From Lepturacanthus savala (Eukaryota; Chordata; Actinopteri; Scombriformes; Trichiuridae): DNA of 64,000 nt. Shown piece after piece: positions 50,484-63,352 of this stretch; within the stretch, counting starts at the first letter, position 1, and each line of letters starts with the position of its first letter. The stretch spans positions 10,937,356-11,001,355 of the forward strand of contig CM060470.1 in assembly GCA_030544235.1 (NCBI GenBank), given 5' to 3'. Under the pieces are notes generated by a model, which saw only the letters and a list, made by a program, of their open reading frames with translations, ran no database searches and was not told the origin of the DNA. Both the position numbers and the translations under genes were made by a program.

Positions 50484-51077
50484 TTGACACTGACAAGAAG
50501 GATATTGTATTCCTTCTGGATGGTTCAGATGGCACAAGGAGTGGCTTCCCTGCCATTCGTGAGTTTGTTGAGAAAGTGGTGGAAAAACTGAATGTTGGGG
50601 AAAACAAAGACCGGGTCTCTGTGGTCCAGTACAGCAGAGATGCAGAGGTCCATTTCTATCTGAACACATACACCACGAGAGAGGATATTGTGGATACGGT
50701 CAGAGGGCTGAGACACAAAGGAGGCAGACCCCTCAACACGGGGGCAGCCCTGCAATATGTCAGGGACAATGTCTTTACAGACTCTTCTGGAAGTAGGCGC
50801 CTGCAAGGTGTTCCACAGATATTGATCCTGCTAAATGGCGGAAGGTCTTTTGACAATGTCGACACACCAGCTTTTGCCCTTAAACAGCAGGGCATCGTTG
50901 CTATAGCCATTGGAACAAGGAACTCTGACGGTATAGAACTGCAGAAGATATCAGATGACCCTAGTTATGCTTTATCTGTGTCTGAGTTCGCTGACCTCCC
51001 CAGTGTCCAAGAACAGCTCTCCTCTGTACTGAGCACAGTGCCAGTGAAGGCCAAGCCCATGCCGCCAACAGTAACTG
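50484..51077 (+). CDS. col6a3: array exon B15, vWA
   Basis: S150G (50930) as in B12 but with the full 594 bp, so the B12 deletion probably came after the block was copied. It starts the second copy of the block. Confidence 0.93.
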
Positions 51078-51312
51078 GTAAGAAAGTGACCCGTTTTGCC
51101 ATCAGTGTGCATGGTGGGATGTACAATTGGGCGTATTAAAGTGTATTTTTACTGAGCTTGAGTATGCCAGTGTCACTTAGAGCAATCCAGTTGGGCTAGC
51201 ATTAACAATAGATCGAATTGTAATTGTTGAGGTATGTTTTCATCATCTGACTTTCACACAGGAAAGGTTTGACACACAAAGCTAAATACGTCTCAATTTG
51301 TTTATCCCCTAG

Positions 51313-51912
51313 TGGACAGAAAGCGACCAGGAAGGGATGTTGTGTTCTTGTTGGATGGATCTGATGGTACTAGAACTGGATTCCCAGCAATGCGAGACTT
51401 TGTCCAAAAAGTAGTAGAAACACTCAGTGTGGATGGCAACAAGGACCGTGTCTCTGTGGTTCAGTACAGCAGAGAGCCAGCTGTCCACTTCTATTTGAAC
51501 ACATATACGACAAAGGGCGAGATCCTTGCCACTGTTACAGGTTTGAGGCACAAAGGTGGAAGACCCCTCAACACTGGAGCAGCTCTTCAGTACTTGAGGG
51601 ATAATGTCTTCATGGCCTCTGCCGGAAGCAGGCGTCTGGAAGGAGTCCCACAGGTCCTGATATTGTTAAGTGGCGGAAAGTCTTTTGACAGTGTCGACGC
51701 ACCAGCTTCTGCTCTCAAACAGCTGGGAGTCTTGACCTTTGCAATTGGAACCAGCAGCTCTGATAGCAAAGAACTGCAGAAGATATCCCATGACCCCAGT
51801 TATGCTCTATCTGTATCTGAATTCAATGACCTTCCCAGCGTCCAACAACAACTTCAGTCTTCGGTGGAGACTGTGGTTGCTGACGTCACCCCAGAATTAC
51901 CAACTCTACCCG
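51313..51912 (+). CDS. col6a3: array exon A16, vWA
   Basis: D42G and T101M, as A13. One synonymous difference from A13 (GTA for Val168 at 51815). Confidence 0.93.
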
Positions 51913-52203
51913 GTATGTTAGCAAACACAACCTCTTACTAGTTTGAAAGGTTTACTGACCTTTTTAACTGCAGTCAATTAAACACAAAAATGAAGCACAG
52001 TACTTGTTTAGCGCCATGTCTGCATTCAAACAGAGGAAGTTTGTGTTTTCCAGGTGTTTGAAATAGAATGTAGAAGTGTGAGGCACATTACAAAGAAAAC
52101 AAAGACACAAAACAAAACAAAAGCCCACCCCTTCATGATTAGGCCACTGGCTGTCTATTTAGCAAAAAGGTGTTTCACTTTTTGTCTTCCTGTCTTTTCC
52201 CAG

Positions 52204-52797
52204 TTGACACTGACAAGAAGGATATTGTATTCCTTCTGGATGGTTCAGATGGCACAAGGAGTGGCTTCCCTGCCATTCGTGAGTTTGTTGAGAAAGTGGT
52301 GGAAAAACTGAATGTTGGGGAAAACAAAGACCGGGTCTCTGTGGTCCAGTACAGCAGAGATGCAGAGGTCCATTTCTATCTGAACACATACACCACGAGA
52401 GAGGATATTGTGGATACGGTCAGAGGGCTGAGACACAAAGGAGGCAGACCCCTCAACACGGGGGCAGCCCTGCAATATGTCAGGGACAATGTCTTTACAG
52501 ACTCTTCTGGAAGTAGGCGCCTGCAAGGTGTTCCACAGATATTGATCCTGCTAAATGGCGGAAGGTCTTTTGACAATGTCGACACACCAGCTTTTGCCCT
52601 TAAACAGCAGGGCATCGTTGCTATAGCCATTGGAACAAGGAACTCTGACAGTATAGAACTGCAGAAGATATCAGATGACCCTAGTTATGCTTTATCTGTG
52701 TCTGAGTTCGCTGACCTCCCCAGTGTCCAAGAACAGCTCTCCTCTGTACTGAGCACAGTGCCAGTGAAGGCCAAGCCCATGCCGCCAACAGTAACTG
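52204..52797 (+). CDS. col6a3: array exon B16, vWA
   Basis: Consensus protein with the same intronic change after the donor as B13. Confidence 0.93.
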
Positions 52798-53032
52798 GTA
52801 AGAAAGTGACCCGTTTTGCCATCAGTGTGCATGCTGGGATGTACAATTGGGCGTATTAAAGTGTATTTTTACTGAGCTTGAGTATGCCAGTGTCACTTAG
52901 AGCAATCCAGTTGGGCTAGCATTAACAATAGATCGAATTGTAATTGTTGAGGTATGTTTTCATCATCTGACTTTCACACAGGAAAGGTTTGACACACAAA
53001 GCTAAATATGTCTCAATTTGTTTATCCCCTAG

Positions 53033-53632
53033 TGGACAGAAAGCGACCAGGAAGGGATGTTGTGTTCTTGTTGGATGGATCTGATGGTACTAGAACTGGA
53101 TTCCCATCAATGCGAGACTTTGTCCAAAAAGTAGTAGAAACACTCAGTGTGGATGACAACAAGGACCGTGTCTCTGTGGTTCAGTACAGCAGAGAGCCAG
53201 CTGTCCACTTCTATTTGAACACATATACGACAAAGGGCGAGATCCTTGCCACTGTTACAGGTTTGAGGCACAAAGGTGGAAGACCCCTCAATACTGGAGC
53301 AGCTCTTCAGTACTTGAGGGATAATGTCTTCACGGCCTCTGCCGGAAGCAGGCGTCTGGAAGGAGTCCCACAGGTCCTGATATTGTTAAGTGGCGGAAAG
53401 TCTTTTGACAGTGTCGACGCACCAGCTTCTGCTCTCAAACAGCTGGGAGTCTTGACCTTTGCAATTGGAACCAGCAGCTCTGATAGCAAAGAACTGCAGA
53501 AGATATCCCATGACCCCAGTTATGCTCTATCTGTGTCTGAATTCAATGACCTTCCCAGCGTCCAACAACAACTTCAGTCTTCGGTGGAGACTGTGGTTGC
53601 TGACGTCACCCCAGAATTACCAACTCTACCCG
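53033..53632 (+). CDS. col6a3: array exon A17, vWA
   Basis: A26S and AAT for Asn87, matching A14. Confidence 0.93.
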
Positions 53633-53923
53633 GTATGTTAGCAAACACAACCTCTTACTAGTTTGAAAGGTTTACTGACCTTTTTAACTGCAGTCAATTA
53701 AACACAAAAATGAAGCACAGTACTTGTTTAGCGCCATGTCTGCATTCAAACAGAGGAAGTTTGTGTTTTCCAGGTGTTTGAAATAGAATGTAGAAGTGTG
53801 AGGCACATTACAAAGAAAACAAAGACACAAAACAAAACAAAAGCCCACCCCTTCATGATTAGGCCACTGGCTGTCTATTTAGCAAAAAGGTGTTTCACTT
53901 TTTGTCTTCCTGTCTTTTCCCAG

Positions 53924-54517
53924 TTGACACCGACAAGAAGGATATTGTATTCCTTCTGGATGGTTCAGATGGCACAAGGAGTGGCTTCCCTGCCATTCGT
54001 GAGTTTGTTGAGAAAGTGGTGGAAAAACTGAATGTTGGGGAAAACAAAGACCGGGTCTCTGTGGTCCAGTACAGCAGAGATGCAGAGGTCCATTTCTATC
54101 TGAACACATACACCACGAGAGAGGATATTGTGGATACGGTCAGAGGGCTGAGACACAAAGGAGGCAGACCCCTCAACACGGGGGCAGCCCTGCAATATGT
54201 CAGGGACAATGTCTTTACAGACTCTTCTGGAAGTAGGCGCCTGCAAGGTGTTCCACAGATATTGATCCTGCTAAATGGCGGAAGGTCTTTTGACAATGTC
54301 GACACACCAGCTTTTGCCCTTAAACAGCAGGGCATCGTTGCTATAGCCATTGGAACAAGGAACTCTGACAGTATAGAACTGCAGAAGATATCAGATGACC
54401 CTAGTTATGCTTTATCTGTGTCTGAGTTCGCTGACCTCCCCAGTGTCCAAGAACAGCTCTCCTCTGTACTGAGCACAGTGCCAGTGAAGGCCAAGCCCAT
54501 GCCGCCAACAGTAACTG
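53924..54517 (+). CDS. col6a3: array exon B17, vWA
   Basis: ACC for Thr3 (53931), matching B14. Confidence 0.93.
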
Positions 54518-54752
54518 GTAAGAAAGTGACCCGTTTTGCCATCAGTGTGCATGGTGGGATGTACAATTGGGCGTATTAAAGTGTATTTTTACTGAGCTTG
54601 AGTATGCCAGTGTCACTTAGAGCAATCCAGTTGGGCTAGCATTAACAATAGATCGAATTGTAATTGTTGAGGTATGTTTTCATCATCTGACTTTCACACA
54701 GGAAAGGTTTGACACACAAAGCTAAATATGTCTCAATTTGTTTATCCCCTAG

Positions 54753-55352
54753 TGGACAGAAAGCGACCAGGAAGGGATGTTGTGTTCTTGTTGGATGGAT
54801 CTGATGGTACTAGAACTGGATTCCCATCAATGCGAGACTTTGTCCAAAAAGTAGTAGAAACACTCAGTGTGGATGACAACAAGGACCGTGTCTCTGTGGT
54901 TCAGTACAGCAGAGAGCCAGCTGTCCACTTCTATTTGAACACATATACGACAAAGGGCGAGATCCTTGCCACTGTTACAGGTTTGAGGCACAAAGGTGGA
55001 AGACCCCTCAACACTGGAGCAGCTCTTCAGTACTTGAGGGATAATGTCTTCACGGCCTCTGCCGGAAGCAGGCGTCTGGAAGGAGTCCCACAGGTCCTGA
55101 TATTGTTAAGTGGCGGAAAGTCTTTTGACAGTGTCGACGCACCAGCTTCTGCTCTCAAACAGCTGGGAGTCTTGACCTTTGCAATTGGAACCAGCAGCTC
55201 TGATAGCAAAGAACTGCAGAAGATATCCCATGACCCCAGTTATGCTCTATCTGTGTCTGAATTCAATGACCTTCCCAGCGTCCAACAACAACTTCAGTCT
55301 TCGGTGGAGACTGTGGTTGCTGACGTCACCCCAGAATTACCAACTCTACCAG
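54753..55352 (+). CDS. col6a3: array exon A18, vWA
   Basis: A26S as A15, but the last full codon before the donor is CCA (55351), shared with A19. It ends the second copy of the block. Confidence 0.93.
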
Positions 55353-55643
55353 GTATGTTAGCAAACACAACCTCTTACTAGTTTGAAAGGTTTACTGACC
55401 TTTTTAACTGCAGTCAATTAAACACAAAAATGAAGCACAGTACTTGTTTAGCGCCATGTCTGCATTCAAACAGAGGAAGTTTGTGTTTTCCAGGTGTTTG
55501 AAATAGAATGTAGAAGTGTGAGGCACATTACAAAGAAAACAAAGACACAAAACAAAACAAAAGCCCACCCCTTCATGATTAGGCCACTGGCTGTCTATTT
55601 AGCAAAAAGGTGTTTCACTTTTTGTCTTCCTGTCTTTTCCCAG

Positions 55644-56237
55644 TTGACACTGACAAGAAGGATATTGTATTCCTTCTGGATGGTTCAGATGGCACAAGGA
55701 GTGGCTTCCCTGCCATTCGTGAGTTTGTTGAGAAAGTGGTGGAAAAACTGAATGTTGGGGAAAACAAAGACCGGGTCTCTGTGGTCCAGTACAGCAGAGA
55801 TGCAGAGGTCCATTTCTATCTGAACACATACACCACGAGAGAGGATATTGTGGATACGGTCAGAGGGCTGAGACACAAAGGAGGCAGACCCCTCAACACG
55901 GGGGCAGCCCTGCAATATGTCAGGGACAATGTCTTTACAGACTCTTCTGGAAGTAGGCGCCTGCAAGGTGTTCCACAGATATTGATCCTGCTAAATGGCG
56001 GAAGGTCTTTTGACAATGTCGACACACCAGCTTTTGCCCTTAAACAGCAGGGCATCGTTGCTATAGCCATTGGAACAAGGAACTCTGACAGTATAGAACT
56101 GCAGAAGATATCAGATGACCCTAGTTATGCTTTATCTGTGTCTGAGTTCGCTGACCTCCCCAGTGTCCAAGAACAGCTCTCCTCTGTACTGAGCACAGTG
56201 CCAGTGAAGGCCAAGCCCATGCCGCCAACAGTAACTG
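55644..56237 (+). CDS. col6a3: array exon B18, vWA
   Basis: Consensus B protein; Ser150 is restored, so the three-unit pattern is not repeated a third time. Confidence 0.93.
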
Positions 56238-56472
56238 GTAAGAAAGTGACCCGTTTTGCCATCAGTGTGCATGGTGGGATGTACAATTGGGCGTATTAAA
56301 GTGTATTTTTACTGAGCTTGAGTATGCCAGTGTCACTTAGAGCAATCCAGTTGGGCTAGCATTAACAATAGATCGAATTGTAATTGTTGAGGTATGTTTT
56401 CATCATCTGACTTTCACACAGGAAAGGTTTGACACACAAAGCTAAATATGTCTCAATTTGTTTATCCCCTAG

Positions 56473-57072
56473 TGGACAGAAAGCGACCAGGAAGGGATGT
56501 TGTGTTCTTGTTGGATGGATCTGATGGTACTAGAACTGGATTCCCAGCAATGCGAGACTTTGTCCAAAAAGTAGTAGAAACACTCAGTGTGGATGACAAC
56601 AAGGACCGTGTCTCTGTGGTTCAGTACAGCAGAGAGCCAGCTGTCCACTTCTATTTGAACACATATACGACAAAGGGCGAGATCCTTGCCACTGTTACAG
56701 GTTTGAGGCACAAAGGTGGAAGACCCCTCAACACTGGAGCAGCTCTTCAGTACTTGAGGGATAATGTCTTCACGGCCTCTGCCGGAAGCAGGCGTCTGGA
56801 AGGAGTCCCACAGGTCCTGATATTGTTAAGTGGCGGAAAGTCTTTTGACAGTGTCGACGCACCAGCTTCTGCTCTCAAACAGCTGGGAGTCTTGACCTTT
56901 GCAATTGGAACCAGCAGCTCTGATAGCAAAGAACTGCAGAAGATATCCCATGACCCCAGTTATGCTCTATCTGTGTCTGAATTCAATGACCTTCCCAGCG
57001 TCCAACAACAACTTCAGTCTTCGGTGGAGACTGTGGTTGCTGACGTCACCCCAGAATTACCAACTCTACCAG
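56473..57072 (+). CDS. col6a3: array exon A19, vWA
   Basis: Consensus protein with CCA before the donor, as in A18. Confidence 0.93.
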
Positions 57073-57363
57073 GTATGTTAGCAAACACAACCTCTTACTA
57101 GTTTGAAAGGTTTACTGACCTTTTTAACTGCAGTCAATTAAACACAAAAATGAAGCACAGTACTTGTTTAGCGCCATGTCTGCATTCAAACAGAGGAAGT
57201 TTGTGTTTTCCAGGTGTTTGAAATAGAATGTAGAAGTGTGAGGCACATTACAAAGAAAACAAAGACACAAAACAAAACAAAAGCCCACCCCTTCATGATT
57301 AGGCCACTGGCTGTCTATTTAGCAAAAAGGTGTTTCACTTTTTGTCTTCCTGTCTTTTCCCAG

Positions 57364-57957
57364 TTGACACTGACAAGAAGGATATTGTATTCCTTCTGGA
57401 TGGTTCAGATGGCACAAGGAGTGGCTTCCCTGCCATTCGTGAGTTTGTTGAGAAAGTGGTGGAAAAACTGAATGTTGGGGAAAACAAAGACCGGGTCTCT
57501 GTGGTCCAGTACAGCAGAGATGCAGAGGTCCATTTCTATCTGAACACATACACCACGAGAGAGGATATTGTGGATACGGTCAGAGGGCTGAGACACAAAG
57601 GAGGCAGACCCCTCAACACGGGGGCAGCCCTGCAATATGTCAGGGACAATGTCTTTACAGACTCTTCTGGAAGTAGGCGCCTGCAAGGTGTTCCACAGAT
57701 ATTGATCCTGCTAAATGGCGGAAGGTCTTTTGACAATGTCGACACACCAGCTTTTGCCCTTAAACAGCAGGGCATCGTTGCTATAGCCATTGGAACAAGG
57801 AACTCTGACAGTATAGAACTGCAGAAGATATCAGATGACCCTAGTTATGCTTTATCTGTGTCTGAGTTCGCTGACCTCCCCAGTGTCCAAGAACAGCTCT
57901 CCTCTGTACTGAGCACAGTGCCAGTGAAGGCCAAGCCCATGCCGCCAACAGTAACTG
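57364..57957 (+). CDS. col6a3: array exon B19, vWA
   Basis: Consensus B protein with no private coding change seen. Confidence 0.93.
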
Positions 57958-58192
57958 GTAAGAAAGTGACCCGTTTTGCCATCAGTGTGCATGGTGGGAT
58001 GTACAATTGGGCGTATTAAAGTGTATTTTTACTGAGCTTGAGTATGCCAGTGTCACTTAGAGCAATCCAGTTGGGCTAGCATTAACAATAGATCGAATTG
58101 TAATTGTTGAGGTATGTTTTCATCATCTGACTTTCACACAGGAAAGGTTTGACACACAAAGCTAAATATGTCTCAATTTGTTTATCCCCTAG

Positions 58193-58792
58193 TGGACAGA
58201 AAGCGACCAGGAAGGGATGTTGTGTTCTTGTTGGATGGATCTGATGGTACTAGAACTGGATTCCCAGCAATGCGAGACTTTGTCCAAAAAGTAGTAGAAA
58301 CACTCAGTGTGGATGACAACAAGGACCGTGTCTCTGTGGTTCAGTACAGCAGAGAGCCAGCTGTCCACTTCTATTTGAACACATATACGACAAAGGGCGA
58401 GATCCTTGCCACTGTTACAGGTTTGAGGCACAAAGGTGGAAGACCCCTCAACACTGGAGCAGCTCTTCAGTACTTGAGGGATAATGTCTTCACGGCCTCT
58501 GCCGGAAGCAGGCGTCTGGAAGGAGTCCCACAGGTCCTGATATTGTTAAGTGGCGGAAAGTCTTTTGACAGTGTCGACGCACCAGCTTCTGCTCTCAAAC
58601 AGCTGGGAGTCTTGACCTTTGCAATTGGAACCAGCAGCTCTGATAGCAAAGAACTGCAGAAGATATCCCATGACCCCAGTTATGCTCTATCTGTGTCTGA
58701 ATTCAATGACCTTCCCAGCGTCCAACAACAACTTCAGTCTTCGGTGGAGACTGTGGTTGCTGACGTCACCCCAGAATTACCAACTCTACCCG
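58193..58792 (+). CDS. col6a3: array exon A20, vWA
   Basis: Consensus A protein with no private coding change seen. Confidence 0.93.
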
Positions 58793-59083
58793 GTATGTTA
58801 GCAAACACAACCTCTTACTAGTTTGAAAGGTTTACTGACCTTTTTAACTGCAGTCAATTAAACACAAAAATGAAGCACAGTACTTGTTTAGCGCCATGTC
58901 TGCATTCAAACAGAGGAAGTTTGTGTTTTCCAGGTGTTTGAAATAGAATGTAGAAGTGTGAGGCACATTACAAAGAAAACAAAGACACAAAACAAAACAA
59001 AAGCCCACCCCTTCATGATTAGGCCACTGGCTGTCTATTTAGCAAAAAGGTGTTTCACTTTTTGTCTTCCTGTCTTTTCCCAG

Positions 59084-59677
59084 TTGACACTGACAAGAAG
59101 GATATTGTATTCCTTCTGGATGGTTCAGATGGCACAAGGAGTGGCTTCCCTGCCATTCGTGAGTTTGTTGAGAAAGTGGTGGAAAAACTGAATGTTGGGG
59201 AAAACAAAGACCGGGTCTCTGTGGTCCAGTACAGCAGAGATGCAGAGGTCCATTTCTATCTGAACACATACACCACGAGAGAGGATATTGTGGATACGGT
59301 CAGAGGGCTGAGACACAAAGGAGGCAGACCCCTCAACACGGGGGCAGCCCTGCAATATGTCAGGGACAATGTCTTTACAGACTCTTCTGGAAGTAGGCGC
59401 CTGCAAGGTGTTCCACAGATATTGATCCTGCTAAATGGCGGAAGGTCTTTTGACAATGTCGACACACCAGCTTTTGCCCTTAAACAGCAGGGCATCGTTG
59501 CTATAGCCATTGGAACAAGGAACTCTGACAGTATAGAACTGCAGAAGATATCAGATGACCCTAGTTATGCTTTATCTGTGTCTGAGTTCGCTGACCTCCC
59601 CAGTGTCCAAGAAAAGCTCTCCTCTGTACTGAGCACAGTGCCAGTGAAGGCCAAGCCCATGCCGCCAACAGTAACTG
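59084..59677 (+). CDS. col6a3: array exon B20, vWA
   Basis: Private Q178K in the last helix, and a private A-to-T in the intron seven bases after the donor GT begins (GTAAGAATG). The donor itself is intact. Confidence 0.93.
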
Positions 59678-59912
59678 GTAAGAATGTGACCCGTTTTGCC
59701 ATCAGTGTGCATGGTGGGATGTACAATTGGGCGTATTAAAGTGTATTTTTACTGAGCTTGAGTATGCCAGTGTCACTTAGAGCAATCCAGTTGGGCTAGC
59801 ATTAACAATAGATCGAATTGTAATTGTTGAGGTATGTTTTCATCATCTGACTTTCACACAGGAAAGGTTTGACACACAAAGCTAAATATGTCTCAATTTG
59901 TTTATCCCCTAG

Positions 59913-60512
59913 TGGACAGAAAGCGACCAGGAAGGGATGTTGTGTTCTTGTTGGATGGATCTGATGGTACTAGAACTGGATTCCCATCAATGCGAGACTT
60001 TGTCCAAAAAGTAGTAGAAACACTCAGTGTGGATGACAACAAGGACCGTGTCTCTGTGGTTCAGTACAGCAGAGAGCCAGCTGTCCACTTCTATTTGAAC
60101 ACATATACGACAAAGGGCGAGATCCTTGCCACTGTTACAGGTTTGAGGCACAAAGGTGGAAGACCCCTCAACACTGGAGCAGCTCTTCAGTACTTGAGGG
60201 ATAATGTCTTCACGGCCTCTGCCGGAAGCAGGCGTCTGGAAGGAGTCCCACAGGTCCTGATATTGTTAAGTGGCGGAAAGTCTTTTGACAGTGTCAACGC
60301 ACCAGCTTCTGCTCTCAAACAGCTGGGAGTCTTGACCTTTGCAATTGGAACCAGCAGCTCTGATAGCAAAGAACTGCAGAAGATATCCCATGACCCCAGT
60401 TATGCTCTATCTGTGTCTGAATTCAATGACCTTCCCAGCGTCCAACAACAACTTCAGTCTTCGGTGGAGACTGTGGTTGCTGACGTCACCCCAGAATTAC
60501 CAACTCTACCCG
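59913..60512 (+). CDS. col6a3: array exon A21, vWA
   Basis: A26S plus private D129N (AAC at 60296). The new Asn is followed by A-P, so no glycosylation sequon is made. Confidence 0.93.
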
Positions 60513-60803
60513 GTATGTTAGCAAACACAACCTCTTACTAGTTTGAAAGGTTTACTGACCTTTTTAACTGCAGTCAATTAAACACAAAAATGAAGCACAG
60601 TACTTGTTTAGCGCCATGTCTGCATTCAAACAGAGGAAGTTTGTGTTTTCCAGGTGTTTGAAATAGAATGTAGAAGTGTGAGGCACATTACAAAGAAAAC
60701 AAAGACACAAAACAAAACAAAAGCCCACCCCTTCATGATTAGGCCACTGGCTGTCTATTTAGCAAAAAGGTGTTTCACTTTTTGTCTTCCTGTCTTTTCC
60801 CAG

Positions 60804-61397
60804 TTGACACTGACAAGAAGGATATTGTATTCCTTCTGGATGGTTCAGATGGCACAAGGAGTGGCTTCCCTGCCATTCGTGAGTTTGTTGAGAAAGTGGT
60901 GGAAAAACTGAATGTTGGGGAAAACAAAGACCGGGTCTCTGTGGTCCAGTACAGCAGAGATGCAGAGGTCCATTTCTATCTGAACACATACACCACGAGA
61001 GAGGATATTGTGGATACGGTCAGAGGGCTGAGACACAAAGGAGGCAGACCCCTCAACACGGGGGCAGCCCTGCAATATGTCAGGGACAATGTCTTTACAG
61101 ACTCTTCTGGAAGTAGGCGCCTGCAAGGTGTTCCACAGATATTGATCCTGCTAAATGGCGGAAGGTCTTTTGACAATGTCGACACACCAGCTTTTGCCCT
61201 TAAACAGCAGGGCATCGTTGCTATAGCCATTGGAACAAGGAACTCTGACAGTATAGAACTGCAGAAGATATCAGATGACCCTAGTTATGCTTTATCTGTG
61301 TCTGAGTTCGCTGACCTCCCCAGTGTCCAAGAACAGCTCTCCTCTGTACTGAGCACAGTGCCAGTGAAGGCCAAGCCCATGCCGCCAACAGTAACTG
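60804..61397 (+). CDS. col6a3: array exon B21, vWA
   Basis: Consensus B protein with no private coding change seen. Confidence 0.93.
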
Positions 61398-61632
61398 GTA
61401 AGAAAGTGACCCGTTTTGCCATCAGTGTGCATGGTGGGATGTACAATTGGGCGTATTAAAGTGTATTTTTACTGAGCTTGAGTATGCCAGTGTCACTTAG
61501 AGCAATCCAGTTGGGCTAGCATTAACAATAGATCGAATTGTAATTGTTGAGGTATGTTTTCATCATCTGACTTTCACACAGGAAAGGTTTGACACACAAA
61601 GCTAAATATGTCTCAATTTGTTTATCCCCTAG

Positions 61633-62232
61633 TGGACAGAAAGCGACCAGGAAGGGATGTTGTGTTCTTGTTGGATGGATCTGATGGTACTAGAACTGGA
61701 TTCCCAGCAATGCGAGACTTTGTCCAAAAAGTAGTAGAAACACTCAGTGTGGATGACAACAAGGACCGTGTCTCTGTGGTTCAGTACAGCAGAGAGCCAG
61801 CTGTCCACTTCTATTTGAACACATATACGACAAAGGGCGAGATCCTTGCCACTGTTACAGGTTTGAGGCACAAAGGTGGAAGACCCCTCAACACTGGAGC
61901 AGCTCTTCAGTACTTGAGGGATAATGTCTTCATGGCCTCTGCCGGAAGCAGGCGTCTGGAAGGAGTCCCACAGGTCCTGATATTGTTAAGTGGCGGAAAG
62001 TCTTTTGACAGTGTCGACGCACCAGCTTCTGCTCTCAAACAGCTGGGAGTCTTGACCTTTGCAATTGGAACCAGCAGCTCTGATAGCAAAGAACTGCAGA
62101 AGATATCCCATGACCCCAGTTATGCTCTATCTGTGTCTGAATTCAATGACCTTCCCAGCGTCCAACAACAACTTCAGTCTTCGGTGGAGACTGTGGTTGC
62201 TGACGTCACCCCAGAATTACCAACTCTACCCG
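61633..62232 (+). CDS. col6a3: array exon A22, vWA
   Basis: T101M, shared with A1, A13, A16 and A23. Confidence 0.93.
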
Positions 62233-62523
62233 GTATGTTAGCAAACACAACCTCTTACTAGTTTGAAAGGTTTACTGACCTTTTTAACTGCAGTCAATTA
62301 AACACAAAAATGAAGCACAGTACTTGTTTAGCGCCATGTCTGCATTCAAACAGAGGAAGTTTGTGTTTTCCAGGTGTTTGAAATAGAATGGAGAAGTGTG
62401 AGGCACATTACAAAGAAAACAAAGACACAAAACAAAACAAAAGCCCACCCCTTCATGATTAGGCCACTGGCTGTCTATTTAGCAAAAAGGTGTTTCACTT
62501 TTTGTCTTCCTGTCTTTTCCCAG

Positions 62524-63117
62524 TTGACACTGACAAGAAGGATATTGTATTCCTTCTGGATGGTTCAGATGGCACAAGGAGTGGCTTCCCTGCCATTCGT
62601 GAGTTTGTTGAGAAAGTGGTGGAAAAACTGAATGTTGGGGAAAACAAAGACCGGGTCTCTGTGGTCCAGTACAGCAGAGATGCAGAGGTCCATTTCTATC
62701 TGAACACATACACCACGAGAGAGGATATTGTGGATACGGTCAGAGGGCTGAGACACAAAGGAGGCAGACCCCTCAACACGGGGGCAGCCCTGCAATATGT
62801 CAGGGACAATGTCTTTACAGACTCTTCTGGAAGTAGGCGCCTGCAAGGTGTTCCACAGATATTGATCCTGCTAAATGGCGGAAGGTCTTTTGACAATGTC
62901 GACACACCAGCTTTTGCCCTTAAACAGCAGGGCATCGTTGCTATAGCCATTGGAACAAGGAACTCTGACAGTATAGAACTGCAGAAGATATCAGATGACC
63001 CTAGTTATGCTTTATCTGTGTCTGAGTTCGCTGACCTCCCCAGTGTCCAAGAACAGCTCTCCTCTGTACTGAGCACAGTGCCAGTGAAGGCCAAGCCCAT
63101 GCCGCCAACAGTAACTG
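62524..63117 (+). CDS. col6a3: array exon B22, vWA
   Basis: Consensus B protein. The intron before it has a private T-to-G change (AATGGAGAAG). Confidence 0.93.
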
Positions 63118-63352
63118 GTAAGAAAGTGACCCGTTTTGCCATCAGTGTGCATGGTGGGATGTACAATTGGGCGTATTAAAGTGTATTTTTACTGAGCTTG
63201 AGTATGCCAGTGTCACTTAGAGCAATCCAGTTGGGCTAGCATTAACAATAGATCGAATTGTAATTGTTGAGGTATGTTTTCATCATCTGACTTTCACACA
63301 GGAAAGGTTTGACACACAAAGCTAAATATGTCTCAATTTGTTTATCCCCTAG

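Noticed and set aside
26582..62631. Repeated 77-85 codon frames in the A-to-B intron (MFEIECRS or MRHITKK starts)
   Set aside because: They overlap the A-to-B intron and the start of exon B in another frame, with no domain; they repeat only with the unit.
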